Positions 56,153 to 64,000 of a stretch of DNA of 64,000 nucleotides are shown one piece after another. The position numbers were made by a program, and so were the translations under genes. Source of the stretch: Lytechinus variegatus. Its lineage: Eukaryota > Echinodermata > Echinoidea > Temnopleuroida > Toxopneustidae. The DNA lies in contig NC_054754.1 in NCBI RefSeq assembly GCF_018143015.1, forward strand, positions 23,734,758 to 23,798,757, read 5' to 3'. Position 1 is the first letter of the stretch. Every line of letters starts with the position of its first letter. Below the pieces are notes generated by a model. It made no database searches and had not been told where the DNA came from. It saw nothing but the letters and a program-made list of their open reading frames with translations.

Positions 56153-58480
56153 AGGGGGGGGGGTGTATTCTGAAAAGTCTCATAAGTTTCCTCACATGAA
56201 TTACCCATTTAATGGAGCGCTAATAGACCTCCAAATTCGTATTCTGAAAGAATGGCGGCATAATGAGAGAAAAGGGCAAAAAGAAACAGGAAATGGGGGA
56301 AAATGGAAAATCAGAATATGAAGAAAAGGGGCAAGAAAAAGAAAAGAACTTAATAACACGACCGGGCTGCCAATGATTGAAAAATATAAAGAACGAGAAG
56401 AAAGGTGGATGGCGTCTATTATAAGCTTGCTAATTTTATGCAATAATGGTCGCAATCGGCAGGTCCAAAAAAATCTTTAGCCGAGGGTTAGCCAAGGGCT
56501 AGGTATACCCCCTATATTACATCCTTATATAGTTACCGAGGTAAAGCTTGGTGCTGGCTAGATTTGCAGTAAAAAGCCTCTTAATGTTTAATTTGGCTAA
56601 ATTTCTAAAGCTACTATCACATAATAAGAATTTAATTTCAAAATCAGTTTAAAAGGCCAAATTTTTCTGGCTCGTTTCGCTCGTTGGTGATTTTACTAAT
56701 ATTACCAGATAGCAGTGCTGCTTCAAAATATTTTGTTTATTATCCACAACTGTGTTGTGTATATACCCGCGATTTGATAAAAAAAAGTGGCCATCTGCAA
56801 TGTTTAAAAATATCACGAGGTCCCGGGGCTCCGCCCCAGACTAGTGGCGGCACCAATGGGGAGGCACGGGATAAATGTTGTCATAAGTATCCTACTAAAG
56901 CTGCAAAGTGCTTCAAAACAGCTTTTATGTTCTTCAAATTTTGAATATTTTCTCATCCATCAATCACTGTTAGTTCCCAACAATCTTTGTCACTAACATA
57001 AGTCTTTCAGGTCATTATAATCATCGAATTAAAAATGTCGTTTGCGCTACGCGCTCGCAGTAAATGCTGACTGAGATAAATAATCTGTTCACATGGTACT
57101 TAAAAATCCCATGTTCAAATCAATATGCTTCTCGTGATTAGAGTTTTCATTATTTGTATTAGCGAGATATACATCCTGCGTATTCATAATTTTCATAAGT
57201 CAAAAATTTTCAGCTAGCGCTACGCGCTCGCATCAATAATATTGTTTGAAAAGTAAGTCATCCAGTTATGCCCACTGTACTTCTACTTGCTCGCCTCTTT
57301 TTTCTCCTCTCTTCTATTTTTCAACCTTTTTTAGCCCTTTCTTTTGTTATTATTTTGTTTAGTTGGATACTCTTACAGGCGTATCCCAACACAAGCACCT
57401 ATAGCTGTATTTACATTCATTGCTATATTGCTGATCTGGTTATTTCATATGATATTGGATATAATCTGTGCAATGATAATCCGTTCGGAAGAAAATAAAT
57501 GTTTAATTGAATTGAATTGAATTAAATCATAATAGACTTTTTAAAAATGCGTGAAGTTTAATGATATATACAAAGTTTGGCGATCTATCATGAAAATCAT
57601 TTTGAATTGCAATCCACTATATTGAAGAAAAACCTTTTGAAAGGATCAGCTTTTTGTCAATCAAAACAATTTTAAATTCGAAGATGTTTCCATTCAAAGA
57701 CTTTTAAGAAAATTGTTTACTATCATTTTCGCAAAATGATCGTTCATTTCATCGCAGTCAACCTCATGTTGTTATGCTCATATTTATTACTGTCTGTGAC
57801 AATGGTGACAGTTTGTAACTCGTACCATATTTTCTTTTGATATTACATCGTCTGTTTCGTTTCTCTTTATCATGCAAGATTTTTTTTAATAATACGATGC
57901 TCGTTTCGAGTCACTAAAAGGAGTATTCAATGTTAGATATAAATAGCCAAAGGAAGTGAACGATATCTTTGATAGGTCATTTTAAGTTTCTCTTTATAAC
58001 TCGACCGTCTTGTCTTACGGTTAGACAGGGAATCTTGGGAGAATTATTGTTATATACGATGCAAATACAATCGTCGTAGACAAATGAAGAGTTCTGTTCC
58101 AAAAGGAGCTAAATCCACTTTTGGTGTTTTTAATTCACCATTTTCCCTTAGCCATTGCTGTTTTAATTTGATATATAGATGATAGTACCACCATCTTAGA
58201 TTAATCAAGTCATGAATTCAAAAATCTAGCATTCATTCATTTTTAAAGAATTTTTGAAATTTAATTTGTCATGGATTTAGATCCTTTTGAACCAAAACCC
58301 TAGTAAAATGTAAATTTGAACACGAAACACATAAATATGGTTAGCAGAGTACATTCCACATCTTTTCTTTTGTTTATCCATTGAAAATTATCAAAAGAAA
58401 AACAAATATTTTGCCATCTTTTCCATATCTAATTCCAAAAGGAGAAAAATCCAAAAATATTAATAAAAATTGTAAAATTC
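56153..58480. other. No gene; repeat fragments and a possible retroelement tail
   Basis: Two GCGCTACGCGC words (57039, 57213). A GAATT microsatellite at 57503-57530 follows 'GGAAGAAAATAAATGTTTAA', which resembles the 3' tail of a 5'-truncated non-LTR element. At 58086-58117 is 'CTGTTCCAAAAGGAGCTAAA', a word found inverted beyond the retrotransposon at 63.3-63.4 kb. Confidence 0.45.
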
Positions 58481-58813
58481 TGTTATTTTGTATTTGTATT
58501 TTATTTTTGTATTTTATTTATTTAATCACGGTTAAAAAGCCTGCTTTCAGCTAGAAGCTGCTTTTCAGCAAGGCCGTGGACAAATGATAATAACAAATAA
58601 TATCAACATAAAACAAGCATACACAAATAAAAACGAAAAACAAAAATATATCAAAGCATGGGTAAAATACAATTGGCAAAAGTAAAATTGGAGTAAACAA
58701 AAATGAAAAATAAATAGACGAAAATAATATACAAAGTTATGTCAAAATTAAACATAAAAAATGAAGATATATAATGCGGTATCATCAAGGGTGAATCGGG
58801 GTGGAGAATTAAA

Positions 58814-61800
58814 TTAAGAAAGTGATATGAGACGTGCAAATGTAGCCGGGTTTTTTTCTAATCGGGTTGTTGCGGGTAAGTTATTGAATAATTTAGAAGC
58901 TGAATAAATGGGACTGTTCTTTAGATAATTAGAATGAGGCTTCGGTAATTGAATTTGTCGGTCTATGTTTCTTAAAAGATATTTTCGTGATTTAAGTGTG
59001 ATTCGAGAACAAAGGATAGATGGAGCTAGATTATTGACCAATTTAAAAATGGTGAAGATTGACTGATTGTTCCATCTCTTGTTGAGTTGATCAACCTTTA
59101 AAATGGCATATATATTCGCTGTACTAAATCTACTGTTTACTTCTAATACAGATTTCAGTGCCCTGTTTTGTAGAACTTGGAGACGATTTAGTTGGCTTTT
59201 ATTGCCATTTCTCCAGATTGTACAACAATAGTCAAATATCGGTTGGATTAAAGCCTTATACAACATAAGAGCTGTGTTTTGGGGTATATAACATCGAATG
59301 CGTTTTAAAGAATAAAATGTCTGTAAAACTTTCTTCCGAACACTGTCAATTTGGGGGTCCAGGTTAGGGAGCTGTCTATTATTACACCAAGATATTTACA
59401 TTGGCTTACCCTTTGCAATTCGTAATTTTGCATTTGTATTTTTATATTATCAAATAGACGGAGTTTTGCTTTAGATCCTAATAACATGAATTGACACTTA
59501 TCGATGTTAATTAATAGTTCATTATTAGAAAACCATTTAGAAATTAACTTCAAATCTCTATTAATAGTCATTTCTAAATTTCTGGGCTCTTTAGATGCAA
59601 AGTAAATGCATGTGTCGTCTGCATATAAAGAGAGGGAGCATTGTTCTACAGATCTGACCAAATCATTTAGAGTGATTATAAAGAGGAGGGGGCCTAGGAT
59701 ACTCCCCTGAGGCACTCCGCTTTCAACAGTACGAAAACCTGACATATTACCATTGACAACCGTTGATTGCTGCCTACCATAGAAATAATTGCGAAACCAT
59801 TTTACTGCATCCTGATCAAATCCAAAGTAAAATAATTTCTTTAACAGTAATTCAGACGATATTAAATCAAATGCCTTCTCCAGGTCTATAGTGACCATAC
59901 CAATAACGTAACCTTGATCAATTTTGTTAGCAAAATCATCAGTAATATTTAACAAGGCAGTGGTTGTTGAGTGGCCTGGACGAAAACCATGCTGGCATGG
60001 ATCAAGCAAACTATTGTTTGACAGGTAGTTATACACTTGATTAAACACAATCTTTTCTAAGACTTTAGACAAAACCGGGAGTACTGAGATTGGTCTATAG
60101 TTAGACGGATTAGTATTGTCACCACTTTTGAAGATTGGCGTTACACGAGCCCTTTTCCATGCATCAGGAATCCTCCCTGTGGACAGAGAAGTATTGACAA
60201 TATGTGTCAATGGCGCAATGATGTAGTCAATACCTTCTTTAATTACATGTGCTGGAATTTGATCCAGGCCAGTGGCCTTATTACTTGCAATTTCATTGAT
60301 GTGTTTTTTAACATCTCGACTTGAGATCGGCTTAAAACTGAAAGTGGTTGATGCTTTGTTTAAGTATTGATCCATATTGTCTTCGAAGGTAAACCTTTCT
60401 TTGCGTTTAGCTGCCAGGTCAACGAAGTGATCATTTAAGCGTGTGGCAATTTCCTTAAATCCCAAAATATCTTTACCATTAAAAGACAGTTTCTGAATTA
60501 ACTTCTTGTGTTTTTTATTAGGAAGCATACATCGTAAAGATTTCCACATAGCAGAACTATTCCCTTTGTTGATCAAGATTATCTCTGAAATATATTGCTT
60601 TTTTGCCTTTCGTATCATATCTGTGACAGTATTTCTAAGTTTTCTGTATAATATCCAGTCACTGTCAGATTTCGAAGATTTAGCACGGTTTTTTATTTCA
60701 TTCCTTTCCTTATCTTGGTCAATATGTCACTATTTATCCATGGAGTTTCTTTTTGTCGCACTCTTTTTTTCCTAAGAGGTGCGTGTTTATTCAAAACTGA
60801 ACAAAATTTACTGGACCAAATTTCATAGGCAATATTAGCGTCTGTTTCAGAAAGAACATCTTGCCAACATACATCGCTTAAATCGTTCTTAAAATCGCTT
60901 ATATTCATTTTCTTTAGATTCCTTGAATACACATATTTATGACACACAGATGGGGATTTGTGCTTTCCTAATGAGCAGATCACCATGTAGTGATCGCTCA
61001 TGCCTAGTGGAATGACATCACAAAAAGTAATTTTGTTATGATTTGAGGAATATATGACATCAATAAGTGTTGCAGATGTCTGTGTTATCCTCGTTGGCTT
61101 ATCAACAAATTGTTTTTAAATTGTATTCTTCTACTAAGTTCAACAATCGTTTTGTTTGGCAAGTGGGTGGCTCCTTAGCAATGTCACAATTCAGATCTCC
61201 TAAAAGGATGAGATCTTTAGACAAAGATTCAATAGATTCAAGTATCTTCTCAAACAAATCAAAAACAGCACTTTGAGAGTTTGGTGGTCTGTACCAATAC
61301 ACAACGATAAAAGGTTTTTGCTTATCAATGCATATTTCAACGCATATCAATTCTAAACCATCAACAATAAGGTCACATTTGATATTAAACAAAATATTTT
61401 CTTTAATGTAGATCAAAATCCCACCTCCGTTTCGGTTTCTATCCGTTCTAACAACTCTATAACCTTGAACATCGATCTCACTATTAAATACAGATGAGTC
61501 TAATCTTGTTTCACAGAGACATAATATTTGAATATTTTGCCTAGATAAGATATTACGAACTTCATCAATGTTTTTCAATAATGAACATATATTAAGGTGG
61601 GCAATATTGATACCGGACAATGACTTGACTTTCATGAAAATGTCATCGGGAGAATGATAATTAGGTAATGGAAGTTCGGCTTGGTTTGGCAATCTAGTGT
61701 GTTCAACGGCATTATCATTATCAAAATTTATGTCTTTAGGTAGTTCATCAAATATACAAGGGATACATATCCAATTTGAATTAGACAGAAAGATTTCACG

Positions 61801-61959
61801 AGTTGCCATAGAACAATCAAGATGGGCCCATCTTTTGTAAGATATGCACAATAAAGCATTTTGATTCGATCTAACTTCTTTCGAACAGGTTAGACATGGA
61901 TACTTCATATTCCTGGTGGCTGCACGTGTAGGAAAGTTTGCAGAATTAATAGAAGACAT
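58814..61959 (-). pseudogene. Retrotransposon ORF2: zinc finger, APE endonuclease, reverse transcriptase (three frameshifts)
   Basis: First segment, 61959-61102: residues 22-68 form a PHD-like finger (C22, C25, C38, H46, C49, C65, C68) in which the expected fourth Cys is Tyr41. The endonuclease follows with 'HLNICSL', 'LCETRLD', 'WYRPPN' and 'LGDLNCD'. Its last motif, SDHYMV, lies in another frame (61001-60693). The third segment, 60710-59305, is the reverse transcriptase, with 'TPIFKSGD', 'NYRPISVLP', 'IDLEKAFD', 'GVPQGSILGPLLF' and the catalytic 'YADD'. The C-terminal segment (59266-58814, with sequence before its ATG) has 'QPIFDYCCTIW'. Shifts fall near 61117, 60706-60716 and 59353-59357, at least two of them in homopolymers. 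ORF2 copies its own RNA into nicked DNA; this copy cannot unless the indels are assembly errors. Confidence 0.85.
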
Positions 61960-62015
61960 AAAATAAAGATAAGCAATAAATAAAAAATATATAAAAACGT
62001 GTAAACTGAGTTTTC

Positions 62016-62987
62016 TTACAAGTTCTCAAAGTCGAGTCTTGATCTGATCCTGATTTTCTTTGAATCCCTTGATCTGATAGCAAAGATGATTCCATCTTGG
62101 GTCCAACAAGACTTAGACTTCTTGCTATTGACAAGTTCCCAGAAGAGGTTGGCTCGCCTGGCTGTGAGATCCTCCTTTAGCCATATTTTCGGTCCGTTGG
62201 CATTTTTCAATTTCGTTCTCGCCTTGTAGACGTCATTCCGGATGTTGTACCTGCTAAACTTCACTATTATCGGTCTCGGCTGATTCCTCCTTGAAGCAGT
62301 TGCGTATGATGACGATTCGTGTCTCTGTTCATCACCTTGCCTCGGACGTGGAGAGATGCGATGACTGCGATCAATCGCATCTGGTGGAACTGTAAGACCA
62401 AGTTTGCTGTTAAAAACATCCAGGATGAGCTCGTCAGTCTTTTCTTCTGGTCCTTCAGGAATGCCATAAAGTCGTAGACAGTTTCTTCTGCTGTATTGTT
62501 CTGCCTCTTCATTCTCGTCTTGAAGCATTTTCGTTTCCTTCTTCATTTCAGACATTTTCTTTTTCATAGTTTCGACTTCATCCATGTACTTCTTCAAGTC
62601 CAGGTTGACAGCTTTGTACACCTTATCCACAACTTGTTCTTCCAACTTTGCAGCTATAACGTCATATACATCATCTGCTAGGCGTTTGATCAGGCTCGAT
62701 GAACGTAGTGAATGGGCAATCTGTTTTTCAATAGCTTTCTTCAGTGTGCTATCAAGGAGCTGGCCCCTGGATTCATCCGCTACAGTTGAGTGACCAGCTG
62801 AAATTGTGTTATCATGTCCACCATCGTCGTCGCTATTTTCTTCACCAGAGTCACCGGCTATGTTATCGGCTCGGTTTCGTGTCTTCGTAAGATCTCTTCT
62901 TCTGCTCTTCTTGGTGGCGGTTTTATTCGACATTTCTTGTAGAATTACGCTACTTGGAGGTTCATAACACCAGATGTAGCTTACCAA
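62016..62987 (-). CDS. Retrotransposon ORF1 RNA-binding protein
   Basis: An intact frame of 323 codons, or 305 if translation starts at the second ATG (62931-62933), which precedes the basic 'MSNKTATKKSRRRDLTK' and looks the better start. The order is a basic N terminus, an acidic patch (EENSDDDGGHD), a coiled coil at about residues 112-165, then 'YSRRNCLRLYGIPEG' (165-179), 'DRSHRI' (206-211) and 'RPIIVKFSRYNIR' (238-250). This is the layout of L1/CR1-type ORF1 proteins, which form trimers and bind the element RNA as a chaperone. It ends 57 bp before the ORF2 start. Confidence 0.85.
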   Translation of the reverse strand: MVSYIWCYEPPSSVILQEMSNKTATKKSRRRDLTKTRNRADNIAGDSGEENSDDDGGHDNTISAGHSTVADESRGQLLDSTLKKAIEKQIAHSLRSSSLIKRLADDVYDVIAAKLEEQVVDKVYKAVNLDLKKYMDEVETMKKKMSEMKKETKMLQDENEEAEQYSRRNCLRLYGIPEGPEEKTDELILDVFNSKLGLTVPPDAIDRSHRISPRPRQGDEQRHESSSYATASRRNQPRPIIVKFSRYNIRNDVYKARTKLKNANGPKIWLKEDLTARRANLFWELVNSKKSKSCWTQDGIIFAIRSRDSKKIRIRSRLDFENL

Positions 62988-63000
62988 GATAATGAATATT

Positions 63001-63794
63001 ACCGGCGTTCTCGAGAATATGATACAAGAATATCAAAAAATGTTGCAAATAGTTGAAAATGTTAGTGAATATAGCGCACCGACGTGACGTCGTTGATTTT
63101 CTATCATGATTGATAGAAAATCAATGTTTTTGCTTATCAAAAGAAAATTTTCAGCAAAATGTGAACTGATGGTGTAAACTTGTATCCACATCATGTAACT
63201 GATAATTGAATGCATAACCTAATTTAAAATAGGAAAAATGACCAGTTTAAAATAACCGCAGAGTGGATTTAGCTCCTCTTGGAACTAAACTCAAACTTGC
63301 AATCAATTTTTACGAACCTTTCAAAAAAAAAATCAAATGGATTATGTTGCATTTCCACGTCTAAGTTGCATATTTGCCGGTATCAAAAAAGCAATTTTGG
63401 TCAAAATAGATTTTTTAGCTCCTTTTGGAACAAGCTCTTCAAATTAAAAGATATGGCAATATTGATCTCTAGATAATTACCAAAGATGAAAAAAAAACTA
63501 CGTTATAAAATCTCGAGGATTTGGGCGACGGACAAAGATCGTTGTACTATAATAAAGCATCTAGCAGAGTCTGCATCTTACACGAAATTATCTTCCAGTT
63601 GAAAGAATTAACAATAAAGAAGAGAGATAGTGACCATGCTGAGAGAAATTCTGATGAATTATTAAAGAAAAAATCTTCTTGAAGGTAAAAGATTGTATTA
63701 TTATTATTATAACTACCGTTCATTTCCTTTCCATGGAAAGATCAGGATCTAGCTTTCTCTTACGAAGATAAGAGTTTAAGCATGAAGTCTGATC
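63001..63794. other. Flank of the retrotransposon; one short palindrome
   Basis: TTGATTTTCTATCATGATTG followed by ATAGAAAATCAA (63093-63124) is a perfect hairpin with a 3-4-base loop. Words 'TTTAGCTCCT(C/T)TTGGAAC' at 63270 and 63415 match the left flank inverted. No gene. Confidence 0.5.
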
Positions 63795-63808
63795 ATAGGC
63801 GGCGGAAG

Positions 63809-63846
<38 letters not shown>

Positions 63847-64000
63847 GTGTCCCCCCTAAATTTGAGGAGGGGGGACGGTCCCCCCCCTAAATTTGTAGTT
63901 GATGACCTTTTTTTTGTGTGTGTGTTTTTTTTTTTTTTTTTTTTGCTTGTCAATTTTTTTTCTTGGGTTGTTGGGTTGTCCCCTCCTAAATTTTTTGGCT
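63795..64000 (-). mobile_element. Partial 'ATAGGCGGCGGAAG' element with a 35-base G run
   Basis: Begins ATAGGCGGCGGAAGCG, then G35 (63810-63844), then 'TCCCCCCTAAATTTG' words and a 'GCTTGTCAATTTTTTT' word. It is the reverse orientation of 25258-25582 and runs off the window. The G run is much longer than in other copies. Confidence 0.75.

Larger units (their letters stand above)
58484..63000 (-). mobile_element. Near-full-length CR1/L2-like non-LTR retrotransposon
   Basis: On the - strand: ORF1 (62987-62016), ORF2 with an N-terminal zinc finger, an APE-type endonuclease and a reverse transcriptase (61959-58814), then a 3' end with a stem-forming 'GCAGCTTCTAGCTGAAAGC' and a repetitive A-rich tail (ATTAAATAAATAAAATACAA) ending near 58484. 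Order and domains fit the CR1/L2/Jockey group. There is no LTR, RNase H or integrase. ORF2 is broken by three one-base frameshifts. Target duplication could not be identified and the 5' end is uncertain (62990-63260). Confidence 0.85.

Overview
The window looks like euchromatic DNA of a marine deuterostome, most likely an echinoderm and probably a sea urchin. It is AT-rich, gene-poor and intron-rich, and it is packed with short non-autonomous transposons, minisatellites and a CR1/L2-like non-LTR retrotransposon. One inserted element has inverted arms made of 15-bp tandem repeats, which resembles the TU transposons described from sea urchin. The species call is inference, because nothing here was searched against a database.

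Only one protein-coding gene is clearly intact: a three-exon gene on the + strand (45.2-48.2 kb) for subunit G of the V-type proton ATPase. A second coding locus lies on the - strand (5.8-18.1 kb, with a possible first exon at 26.7 kb). It has good splice sites and protein-like exons, but it carries stops, frameshifts and a missing middle part, so I call it a decayed gene. A CpG-rich segment with a good splice donor at 38.4-38.7 kb may be the start of a third transcript of unknown product.

Layout. 0-0.84 kb: 33-bp minisatellite. 0.84-5.5 kb: units of a dispersed repeat rich in TGACCTTTGACCT, invaded by several TTAA-targeting elements, three of them in a row at one target site. 5.8-18.1 kb: the decayed gene, its introns filled with further TTAA elements. 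18.6-26.2 kb: a palindromic element split by a 6.2-kb insertion, which itself contains a TU-like foldback element and an array of GCGCTTCGCGC-centred repeats. 26.6-27.15 kb: possible promoter and first exon. 27.2-38.4 kb: non-coding DNA with small inverted-repeat elements. 39.4-43.1 kb: another TTAA element, then a 3-kb inverted-orientation array of the 33-bp minisatellite with a 297-bp higher-order period. 45-48.6 kb: V-ATPase gene. 50.6-56.2 kb: several inverted-repeat elements, a hAT element with a perfect 8-bp target duplication and a smaller transposon inside it, a tRNA-derived SINE and a tandem array. 58.5-63 kb: an almost full-length non-LTR retrotransposon on the - strand. 63.8-64 kb: a 35-base G run inside a repeat copy.

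Apart from the V-ATPase subunit, the window mainly records successive transposon insertions whose order can be read from target duplications and interrupted host sequences.
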